A DNA stretch of 6,920 bases, taken from positions 1 to 6,920 of the forward strand of contig JAPTUI010000586.1 in NCBI GenBank assembly GCA_028067895.1, given 5' to 3'. This stretch comes from Pseudomonadota bacterium (GTDB lineage: Bacteria; Pseudomonadota; Gammaproteobacteria; Steroidobacterales; Steroidobacteraceae). Below are positions 1 to 5,802 of this stretch, piece after piece (positions within the stretch are counted from its first letter, which is position 1; the number at the start of each line of letters is the position of its first letter). The notes below the pieces were generated by a model. That model saw nothing but the letters and a program-made list of their open reading frames with translations. It made no database searches and was not told where the DNA came from. The position numbers were made by a program, and so were the translations under genes.

Positions 1-107
1 GGACGATGTATCCGGCCTCTGGTTGCCTCCGTCGATGCGGGCCCTGATGACGATTCGCACACAGGCGCCTCATGACCTTCTCGGTGTTTTAGCCACCGGA
101 CGGGTTA
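1..107. other. Non-coding sequence beyond the transposase remnant
   Basis: I see no credible gene here. Read on the minus strand, it is the sequence just downstream of the IS110-type transposase remnant, so it may be the remains of that element's 3' non-coding end. It contains a small hairpin, CGGTG (82-86), a 7-nt loop and CACCG (94-98), and an 8-bp palindrome AGGCGCCT at 63-70. I could not identify an element end or a target-site duplication. Confidence 0.4.
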
Positions 108-377
108 TCAGGCTCCTCCTGCATCGGTCTGACCTGTTTTCATCAGCTCGTACGCTCTCGCAATTCTAGGTGGGTGGTGCCTCCTCGATCTCGACCGCGG
201 GTTCGCTCCGGTGCCCGGCCTACGCCAGGCCGCGACTGACGTTGGCTCCGCAGGTCGATATTCCGTTCCATGCGCCAGGATCGCCCAGGCAATGCGTGCA
301 TTCTTGGCAGCGTACCGCATCGGATGGTCGTTTGCCTGCGCATCAGCGGCCGGCGGTAGCCGGGCAAGGTCTGCCAA
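108..377 (-). pseudogene. C-terminal remnant of an IS110-family transposase
   Basis: The open frame ends in TGA at 110-108 and runs back to a stop at 416-414. About 20 residues of its middle part, around KNARIAWAILAHGTEYRP, resemble the conserved C-terminal stretch of IS110/IS1111 transposases, which usually reads like 'ALANKNARIAWALLARGEDY'. That similarity is recalled, not computed. Full IS110 transposases are about 300-400 residues. The N-terminal DEDD catalytic domain and most of the serine domain are missing, so this is a dead fragment. Upstream of roughly position 320 the frame no longer looks like the family. It has the same orientation as the chrB remnant next to it, and it suggests a past insertion and partial deletion. 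The start at 377 is arbitrary. An unrelated chance open frame is possible. Confidence 0.5.
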
Positions 378-472
378 GAGATGTCTGAAACGACCCCGAC
401 ATGCCTCGCGACATCATTCTTGGCTGACGTGCAAGCGAGCACTGCGGGTGCCTGTGGCGTAGGGACAGGACC
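378..472. other. Non-coding gap between the two remnants
   Basis: This short stretch lies between the transposase remnant and the stop codon of the chrB remnant. I see no gene, hairpin with a U-tract, or recognisable terminal repeat in it. The break point of the old insertion element probably lies here or just to its left. Confidence 0.4.
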
Positions 473-817
473 TCATTCCTCGGATTTTGAGTAGCCGGCA
501 TAGAGGCTGTTCAGCACCGGAGTGATCGTCTCGAGGAGCCCGTCGTCATCGGCGCACAGAGAGCGCGCTCCGGCAAGGATGGTGGCGAATCCTGGACCCT
601 CCGCTGTCGGTATGCCACCGACATCGAGATGATGCACGAGCGCCCCGAGGCGCTTCAGCGCTTCGTCGTGCCCGAGACCGAAACGTTCGACCAGCACCTC
701 AAAGGTGACCTTCGAGCCGACATGCGTGAACTCGGCATCGTCGAAATCGAAACCGATGGTGCGCCTGGGCCGGTCCGCCCGGCAATCCCTGCCGGGGCGC
801 GGGCTCGTTGCTTGCAA
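473..817 (-). pseudogene. chrB: 5'-truncated ChrB C-terminal domain (chromate resistance)
   Basis: The frame reads from about 760 down to TGA at 475-473. From FDFDDAEFTHVG through VTFEVLVERFGL, LGALVHHLDVGGIP and CADDDGLLETITPVL it looks like the ChrB C-terminal domain, which is found in chromate-resistance proteins that respond to chromate and control the ChrA efflux pump. Family assignment is by recognition, not by search. Complete ChrB proteins start this domain with a segment like RPKIDRIACPWLI, and long forms have a further N-terminal domain. Both are missing here: the first 19 or so residues of the open frame (817-761) do not resemble the family, and a stop lies immediately upstream at 823-821. 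No chrA is visible. The loss coincides with the start of the truncated barrel gene on the other strand, so one deletion probably cut both. The TTG at 817 is unlikely to be a real start. Confidence 0.65.
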
Positions 818-1533
818 TCCTCAACCGGCCGACGGTTGCGGACAGCAGCTGCGTGGCACCTCCGGGCCGCATCGTGCTTGAAGCCGGTTACCAAACTGTC
901 GATCAGCGCGGGCCGGAAGGCAGCGGGTTCAACTTTCCGGAGCTCGAGCTGAGCTTCGGCCTCGCCGACGGTAACGAACTCATGCTTTTGCCTCCGAACT
1001 ATCTCGACCAATTCTCGGGCGGACCGGCCCCTTTGCGGGTCGTCGGCTACGGCCCGACATCGATCGGATTTCGCCGGGAGATCGTCAGCCATTCGCTATG
1101 GCAGCTCGCGGCCGAGGAGATCGTGACACTCCCGAGTGGAGATCCAAACTAGGGGAGCGCCGGATGGGGTTCGGCGACGAATGCCATTGTGAGTCTCGGC
1201 ATCGGCCCCCACTGGGGCATCGCATTCATGGGTGGAGTCACCTCGGAGGTGGCTCCGGCAAACAGCGGCGGCCGGCGGTTCACCAGCTTCAACCCCGACT
1301 GGGTGGTCACCTACGCCTGGGACAATCGCTACCAGCTTTATGGGGAGGTCTACGGACAAAGCAAGATCGGGCCGAGGCTGGGGAACGGCTTCGATGCCGA
1401 TGGCGGCTTTCAGTATCTCATCACGCCACACTTCGAGATCGATGCCGAGCTGGGGCAGAGGATCTCCGGTCGCCTCGGGGGTTTCGATAACTATGTCGGT
1501 GTCGGATTGGGTCTCGAGTTTCCGTATGACTGA
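808..1533 (+). pseudogene. Outer-membrane beta-barrel (phenol MetA-degradation/transporter-like), truncated and interrupted by amber
   Basis: Two open stretches in one frame, 808-1149 and 1153-1533, form one protein of about 240 codons broken by TAG at 1150-1152. The pattern resembles the family annotated 'transporter' or MetA-pathway of phenol degradation (Pfam Phenol_MetA_deg), a predicted outer-membrane barrel. The first part has PPGRIVLEAGYQ, then FPELELSFGLADGNELMLLPPNY and VTLPSGDPN. The second part has alternating strands such as YQLYGEVYGQ, GGFQYLITPHFEIDAELG and a C-terminal VGVGLGLEF. The family join usually reads like 'PTGDPKLGSGGW', and here it reads GDPN-stop-GSAGW, so a sense codon such as TTG probably became TAG. 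There is no signal peptide: the chrB remnant occupies the upstream DNA. No convincing ribosome site precedes 808. The gene is very probably dead. Amber readthrough or a sequencing error are alternatives for the stop, but neither restores the missing N-terminus. Confidence 0.65.
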
Positions 1534-1719
1534 CCTAGCGGGCGGCCCAGCGGCGGCGTCGCCCAGTGACCATGCGCCACGAATCCGGAATTCCCGCGGT
1601 ACCGGAACGCGCCACTCGTAACCATGGGGCACTGCGCGGACTTGGGTCCGATCTGGTGGAGATTGGAGGAGGATTCGCGCGATTGCGGCGTCTTACTCCA
1701 TGGCGGTACATCGAACGTG

Positions 1720-1749
1720 GGCTCGCTGCGCCCCGGGGCGCAGCGAGCC
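1720..1749. repeat. Perfect 30-bp palindrome (hairpin-forming)
   Basis: The arms are GGCTCGCTGCGCCCC (1720-1734) and GGGGCGCAGCGAGCC (1735-1749), exact reverse complements with no spacer. Flanking bases 1719 and 1750 do not extend it. As RNA it would fold into a very stable GC stem with a tight loop from the central CCCCGGGG. No U-tract follows, so it is not a classic intrinsic terminator of the plus strand. It could be an operator, a terminator-like element for the old barrel transcript, or an mRNA 5' stabilising stem. Confidence 0.85.
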
Positions 1750-1766
1750 GGCCGACCTGAGCCGCG

Positions 1767-1781
1767 TTGACTCTACGTCAA
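1767..1781. promoter_or_regulatory. TTGAC-N5-GTCAA dyad near the ribosome site
   Basis: TTGAC (1767-1771) and GTCAA (1777-1781) are exact inverted repeats around TCTAC. The dyad ends 4 nt before the GAGG-rich ribosome site of the first propeller gene. It has the size and symmetry of a small operator half-site pair, but five-base arms occur often by chance. TTGACT could also be read as a -35 box, although no good -10 follows at the right distance. Confidence 0.3.
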
Positions 1782-1784
1782 AGA

Positions 1785-1792
1785 CGAGGGGG
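1785..1792 (+). promoter_or_regulatory. Ribosome binding site deciding the GTG start at 1797
   Basis: The purine-rich run GAGGGGGA lies 4 nt upstream of GTG at 1797, counted from its last base. It favours this GTG over the in-frame TTG at 1767. The GTG is also where a signal-peptide-like sequence begins, whereas the upstream codons add a charged stretch that does not fit an export signal. Confidence 0.6.
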
Positions 1793-1796
1793 ATGC

Positions 1797-2819
1797 GTGA
1801 ACAGATCACTCATCGCGTATGCACTGGCGATCCTCTCACTCGGGCTCGAGGCGCCGCCCGGCTGGGCTGTGGGGGCTCCCCGCCCGCTGCAACTGATCGC
1901 AACCATCGCCCTGCCACACGTACACGGTCGTATCGACCATCTCAGTGTGGATGTTCTGGGCCAGCGGCTGTTCATCTCTGCCCTGGGCAACCATACGGTC
2001 GAGGTGGTGGATCTCAGGACCGATCGGTGGCTGCGGAGCCTGCCCGGGGTGAAGGAGCCGCAGGGCGAATACTACGCGGCGCGCCTCAACAAGCTCTTCA
2101 CGGCGGACGGCTTGGGGGGCGACGTGAGAGTGTATCGCGGGAGCGACGTGCAGCTACTGGGCACCGTTAAACTCGCTCTCGGCCCGGATGCGGAAGCCTA
2201 CGATCGCGTGACGCGGATGCTGTACGTCGGCTATGGCGGCGGGGCTGCCGGCAAGAGATACGGCGAAGTGGGTCTCATCAACGCGGTCACGGACCGGCAT
2301 GTGGGCGATATCCGCACGTGTGCCCATCCCGGTACCATCCTGGTCGGACAGCCTGGACGAACCCTTTTCATCACCGTGCCGAAGACGCATCAGATCTCGC
2401 AGATCGATGCCCGCACGGGGCGGATCGTCTCGACCTGGCTGTCCAAGGCCGGTAGCCCCGTGTCTCTCGCGCTCGACCGCCGGGACGACAGGCTGTTCGT
2501 CGGGATGCGCAATCCCGCTACCATAGAGGTGTTCGACAGCCGCACTCACCGCTTCATTGTGAGCCTGCCGAGCGTCGGGTTAATGGACGGTCTGTTCTAC
2601 GACGCGCTGCACCACCGCATCTACGCCTCCGGCGGCCAAGGTTACGTAGCCGTCTACCGGCAATGGAGCGCCAACCGCTATACCGAGATCGCCACAGTTC
2701 CCACGGGAGCAAACGCCAGAACCTCGCTTTGGGTCAGGCAGCTTGATCGTTACTACGTCGCCGTGCCGGCGAGCGTCGGCCGTGGGGCCAGAATTCTCGT
2801 CTTCCAGCCGAGTCCGTGA
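1797..2819 (+). CDS. Secreted YncE-like beta-propeller protein, first of a tandem pair
   Basis: This is a 340-residue protein from a GTG start supported by a ribosome site. Residues 1-25 look like a signal peptide (basic start MNRS, hydrophobic core, WAVG near the cleavage region), so a periplasmic location is likely. The rest shows the repeated strand-turn pattern of YncE/YVTN-type beta-propellers. Family landmarks are HGRIDHLSVD (43-52), LFISALGNHTVEVVD, PGVKEPQGEYY, AHPGTILVG, MDGLFYDALHHRIYASGGQGYVAVY and a closing strand ILVF. These proteins are non-enzymatic scaffolds as far as is known; E. coli YncE is periplasmic and iron-responsive. The single cysteine, C175, lies in TCAHP. The gene is followed after 42 bp by a paralogue, so the two are probably co-transcribed. 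I cannot assign a substrate or partner. The family call is firm in fold and weak in function. Confidence 0.8.
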   Translation: MNRSLIAYALAILSLGLEAPPGWAVGAPRPLQLIATIALPHVHGRIDHLSVDVLGQRLFISALGNHTVEVVDLRTDRWLRSLPGVKEPQGEYYAARLNKLFTADGLGGDVRVYRGSDVQLLGTVKLALGPDAEAYDRVTRMLYVGYGGGAAGKRYGEVGLINAVTDRHVGDIRTCAHPGTILVGQPGRTLFITVPKTHQISQIDARTGRIVSTWLSKAGSPVSLALDRRDDRLFVGMRNPATIEVFDSRTHRFIVSLPSVGLMDGLFYDALHHRIYASGGQGYVAVYRQWSANRYTEIATVPTGANARTSLWVRQLDRYYVAVPASVGRGARILVFQPSP

Positions 2820-2861
2820 GTCGTTCTGGCCGTCCTGCAGCGAAACGTGTGAGGTCACCTG

Positions 2862-3908
2862 ATGATGAACAAGATGCTTCCGCTGATTCTTGCCGCGCTC
2901 TTGAGTGCAGGGCTCCTCAACCTCGCTGGCGCGGCGGTTGCGCCGGTGCCAGCGATGCAGGTGCCGCCGGCGAGACTGCCGCTCGAGCTGTACGAGAAGA
3001 TTCCGATCCCGGGCCATGACGGCCGAATCGACCATTTCGATGGCCAGGGACGCATGCTGTATTTTTCTATCGTCGGCGGCAACGGCGTGGGGGTGGAGAA
3101 CTGGTTCGACGGGAGCCTCGTACATTTCATCCCCGGGGTTCCCGCGCCGCAGGGCGAGCTCTATGCGCCGGGATTCGATGAACTCTTCTCCGCGAGCTCG
3201 CACGGCGCGGTATACATTTTCGATGCTTCGACGTATCAATTGCAGAAGACCATCAGATTCAGTGGTGATGCCGATGACGAGGTGTGGGATCCGGTGCACA
3301 AGCTGGTCCTGGTCGCGGAGGGCGATTGGCCGAACGGTGGCATCGTGGCGATCAACCCGGCTACGAATGGCCGCGTCGGCAAGGTCTGGAAGACCGGCCA
3401 CCACCCGGAACGCTTTGCGATCGAGATGCACGGGCCGATGTTGTACGCCAACTGTCCCACGTGCGGCAACGCGGTGTTGGCGATCAATCGCGACACCGGG
3501 AAATCGATGAAATGGTCATTGCCGGCAGGTCTGCGCGGCAATTACGCGATGACCTTCGATGAGGCCGATCACCGGCTGTTTACGATCACGCGCAAGATCC
3601 CGATGTTGATCGTGTTCGATACGCGGACCGGACGGGTTGTCTCGCTCGTGCCCGGCATTGTCGGTGAGGCGGATGACGCCTTCTACGACGCTTCACGCAA
3701 GCGCATTTACATCATCGGCGGCGAGGGGTTCGTGAGCGTGGTCCAGCAGCTGACCCCCGATCGCTACGGTTTGATCGCGGACGTTCCGACGAAGGTGGGC
3801 GCGCGAACTGGGTACTTTGATGCCCGTATGGATCGATTGTATGTCGGCGTGCAGGCTGAGGGGGATGAGCCCGCCGAGGTGATGGGCTTCGAGGCCGAGG
3901 ATTATTGA
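2862..3908 (+). CDS. Secreted YncE-like beta-propeller protein with a CPTC motif, second of a tandem pair
   Basis: This is a 348-residue protein starting at ATGATG (2862 or 2865), with GAGGT at 2851-2855 as ribosome site. Residues 1-25 (MMNKMLPLILAALLSAG, then LAGAA) form a clear signal peptide, so export to the periplasm is expected. It aligns by eye along its whole length with the preceding protein: HDGRIDHF (52-59), IPGVPAPQGELYAP (90-103), GHHPERF (179-185), DDAFYDASRKRIYIIGGEGFVSV (in two stretches) and VGARTGYFDARMDRLYVGV. The pair therefore arose by duplication or joint transfer. The only two cysteines form CPTC at 198-201, where family members typically have a sequence like NVPDA. This could be a disulfide or a metal-binding pair. 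The gene ends at TGA 3906-3908 and faces merA tail to tail. Its function is unknown. Confidence 0.8.
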   Translation: MMNKMLPLILAALLSAGLLNLAGAAVAPVPAMQVPPARLPLELYEKIPIPGHDGRIDHFDGQGRMLYFSIVGGNGVGVENWFDGSLVHFIPGVPAPQGELYAPGFDELFSASSHGAVYIFDASTYQLQKTIRFSGDADDEVWDPVHKLVLVAEGDWPNGGIVAINPATNGRVGKVWKTGHHPERFAIEMHGPMLYANCPTCGNAVLAINRDTGKSMKWSLPAGLRGNYAMTFDEADHRLFTITRKIPMLIVFDTRTGRVVSLVPGIVGEADDAFYDASRKRIYIIGGEGFVSVVQQLTPDRYGLIADVPTKVGARTGYFDARMDRLYVGVQAEGDEPAEVMGFEAEDY

Positions 3909-4068
3909 GAGACTGTGTGTCGCAGGAATCGCGCCGCAGGGCGGCGTTGAGAGCAGCGCGCAGGGGAGGGATCATCTGCATGCCATGTGCTCCGAAGGCA
4001 TCGCGCGATCACGGCTATCGCTCGATTAGCATTAGCACCCGTGGTGTAGCGGGTTGCGCGAATTTCCA
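3909..4068. other. Convergent spacer between the propeller pair and merA
   Basis: Both flanking genes point into this 160-bp stretch. It contains a hairpin CGCCGC-AGG-GCGGCG (3932-3946) 24 bp after the propeller stop, with only TTGAG behind it, so it is at best a poor intrinsic terminator for the plus strand. On the merA side there is a small tandem ATTAGC repeat (4025-4036) and weak stems around 4036-4054, with no U-tract. I see no merD, merE or other gene. Confidence 0.5.
3932..3946 (+). terminator. Possible hairpin terminator after the propeller pair
   Basis: A perfect 6-bp GC stem, CGCCGC and GCGGCG, with a 3-nt loop AGG lies 24 bp downstream of the second propeller stop. It lacks a following U-run (TTGAG follows), so Rho-independent termination is doubtful. 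It may instead block 3' exonucleases or act with Rho. Confidence 0.3.
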
Positions 4069-5754
4069 TTAACCCGCGCAGCACGACAGCTGCTTCACGT
4101 CCTTCGAGAAGGTCTGCGCCGCGAGCTTCAGGCCCTCGACCATCGTGAGGTAGGGGAACAACTGATCGGCGAGGTCTTGTACCGTCATCTGGGCGCGGAT
4201 CGCGAGCGCTGCGGATTGGATCAGCTCGCCGGCCTCGGACGCTACTGCCTGAACGCCAATGATCCGAGTGCTCCCGGCCTCGGTGACGAGCTTGATGAAG
4301 CCTCGTGTGTCGAAGTTCGCCAGCGCCCGCGGGACATTGTCCAGGGTGAGCAGGCGGCTGTCGGTTTCGATGCCCGCGTGATGTGCCTCCCGCTCGCCGC
4401 AACCCACGGTGGCCACCTGAGGATCAGAAAATATGACCATTGGCATGGTCGCGAGATCGAGAGCAGCGCTGCCGCCGGTCATGTTAATCGCGGCGCGGGT
4501 GCCAGCCGCGGCCGCGATGTAGACGAACTGGGGTTGATCGGTACAATCGCCGGCGGCGAAGATGTCGGTGGCGCTGGTTCGCATGCCGGGGTCGATGACG
4601 ATGGCTCCTTCCTGATTGACGCCAATGCCCGCCGACGCAAGCTCGAGACTTCGCGTATTGGCAGTGCGACCGGTGGCGACGAGGAGGCGGTCGGAGCGCA
4701 CCTCACCGGCCGCTGTCGTGAGTACGAAGTCTCCATCCCGATGCGCGATCTGGCTCGCCTGCGTGTGCTCGAGCACCTGGATGCCCTCGACGCGGAATGC
4801 TGCCGTCAGCGTCTCGCCAATCGCCGGATCTTCGCGAGAGAGGAGCGTGCGGCGCGCCAGGATCGTGACGCGGCTGCCGAGACGGGCGAAGGCTTGCGCC
4901 AGCTCGACCGCGGCGACTGACGAGCCGATCACGGCGAGGCGCGGCGGCAGTGTTTCGGTTACGAGCGCTTCGGTCGATGTCCAATAGGGTGTGTCCGCAA
5001 GGCCCGGGATGGGGGGGAGGGACGGTCTGGCGCCGGTGGCGATCAGACAGCGATCGAAAGTCACCGTTCGCTCACCGCCTTCCCTCAGCCGCACCGCAAG
5101 GGTGTGGCCGTCGCGAAAGCGGGCATCCCCGTGCAGCACGGCGATGCCCGGATTGCCTGAGAGGATGCTCTCGTACTTGGCGTGGCGCAGCTCATCGACC
5201 CGCGCTTGCTGCTGCGCGAGGAGCTGCTCGCGCAGGATCGCGGGCGGCGTGGGCGGCAGTCCGGCATCGAAGGGGCTTTCGCGGCGCAGGTGGGCAATGT
5301 GCGCGGTGCGGATCATGATCTTGGAGGGGACGCAGCCGACATTGACGCACGTGCCGCCGATCGTTCCGCGCTCGATGAGCGTCACGCGCGCGCCCCGCTC
5401 GATGGCCTTCAGCGCCCCGGCCATCGCCGCAGCCCCGCTGCCGATGACGGCGATGTGCAGCCGGTCGCCGCCATGACCGGGCTTCTTACCTGTAACCATT
5501 CGGCTGGGTATGCGTTCGAACGGTCCGTTGCTGGCAGGAGATACTGGCGCCTCGACGAGCGTCGCGCCGTAGCCGAGCCGGGCCACCGCAGCGATCAGGG
5601 CGTCGGCTGACACACTGGGCGCGGTGGCCAACCGGGCACAGCCTTCGGCGTAGGACACCTCAGCCGAATTCACGCCCGGAATACGCTGCAACGCGTCCTG
5701 GATGTGCGTGGCACATGACTCACAGGTCATGCTGGTGATGTTCAGCCGGGTCAC
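4069..5754 (-). CDS. merA: Mercuric reductase MerA
   Basis: MerA is the cytoplasmic flavoenzyme that reduces Hg(II) to volatile Hg(0) with NADPH. The protein has 561 residues, as I recall for Tn501 MerA, and key positions coincide. The N-terminal heavy-metal-associated domain (about 1-68) has MTCESC with C11 and C14. The FAD-binding loop is GSGAAAMA (105-112). The redox site GGTCVNVGCVPSK gives C136 and C141. Y194 and Y535 match the tyrosines known to help bind Hg(II). GSSVAAVE (277-284) fits the NADPH site and AGDCTDQPQ (401-409) the second FAD motif. The C-terminal CCAG gives the metal-receiving pair C558 and C559. C452 lies in ATVGCGE, where I recall Tyr in Tn501. The start is GTG at 5754, with AGGA seven bases upstream. 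It is the last gene of merTPCA, 48 bp after merC, and should be controlled by an unseen MerR. All catalytic residues are present. Confidence 0.97.
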   Translation of the reverse strand: MTRLNITSMTCESCATHIQDALQRIPGVNSAEVSYAEGCARLATAPSVSADALIAAVARLGYGATLVEAPVSPASNGPFERIPSRMVTGKKPGHGGDRLHIAVIGSGAAAMAGALKAIERGARVTLIERGTIGGTCVNVGCVPSKIMIRTAHIAHLRRESPFDAGLPPTPPAILREQLLAQQQARVDELRHAKYESILSGNPGIAVLHGDARFRDGHTLAVRLREGGERTVTFDRCLIATGARPSLPPIPGLADTPYWTSTEALVTETLPPRLAVIGSSVAAVELAQAFARLGSRVTILARRTLLSREDPAIGETLTAAFRVEGIQVLEHTQASQIAHRDGDFVLTTAAGEVRSDRLLVATGRTANTRSLELASAGIGVNQEGAIVIDPGMRTSATDIFAAGDCTDQPQFVYIAAAAGTRAAINMTGGSAALDLATMPMVIFSDPQVATVGCGEREAHHAGIETDSRLLTLDNVPRALANFDTRGFIKLVTEAGSTRIIGVQAVASEAGELIQSAALAIRAQMTVQDLADQLFPYLTMVEGLKLAAQTFSKDVKQLSCCAG

Positions 5755-5765
5755 ATGCTTTTCCT
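5752..5765 (-). promoter_or_regulatory. merA start region: ribosome site plus overlapping ATGTGA
   Basis: On the minus strand the order is AGGA (5765-5762), seven bases, then GTG (5754-5752), the merA start. An ATG in another frame (5756-5754) overlaps the GTG by its last base and is followed at once by TGA. Five bases separate AGGA from this ATG, so both codons are within ribosome reach. Removing the extra two bases would give ATGACC, an ATG start encoding the same Met-Thr beginning. Confidence 0.6.
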
Positions 5766-5802
5766 GTGTGATTCCATCGGAGTGCGCTGTTCGCCTCAGC
5801 CC

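Larger units (their letters stand above)
1534..1796. other. Leader region upstream of the propeller genes
   Basis: This 263-bp stretch lies between the dead barrel gene and the first propeller gene. I find no convincing coding sequence. It carries a perfect 30-bp palindrome (1720-1749), a TTGAC-N5-GTCAA dyad (1767-1781) and the ribosome site of the next gene. I could not pick a sigma-70 promoter with confidence. It is the only plausible place for the promoter of the propeller pair, unless transcription enters from the barrel pseudogene. Confidence 0.5.

Noticed and set aside
143..442. 99-codon minus-strand frame overlapping the transposase remnant
   Set aside because: It shows no family resemblance along its length and overlaps the better-supported frame, so it is treated as a shadow.
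655..1092. 145-codon minus-strand frame spanning the chrB-barrel junction
   Set aside because: It is the antisense of the barrel gene on one side and out of frame with ChrB on the other. No motif supports it.
1588..1603. Overlapping GAATTC, CCGCGG and GGTACC, resembling a cloning polylinker
   Set aside because: Only three six-base palindromes, with no vector-like sequence on either side; more likely chance in GC-rich DNA.
2580..3431. 283-codon open frame on the minus strand across the two propeller genes
   Set aside because: It lies opposite two genes with signal peptides and clear family patterns. Its sequence is Arg- and Asp-rich without recognisable motifs, as expected for an antisense shadow in GC-rich DNA.
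4025..4060. tRNA-like string (GTGGTGTAGCGGGTTGCG) and ATTAGC tandem repeat in the convergent spacer
   Set aside because: No complete cloverleaf can be drawn: there is no T-arm GGTTCRA motif and no matching acceptor stem.
4054..4920. 288-codon open frame on the plus strand opposite merA
   Set aside because: merA is certain in the other strand, and this frame has no family motif or ribosome site that I can see.
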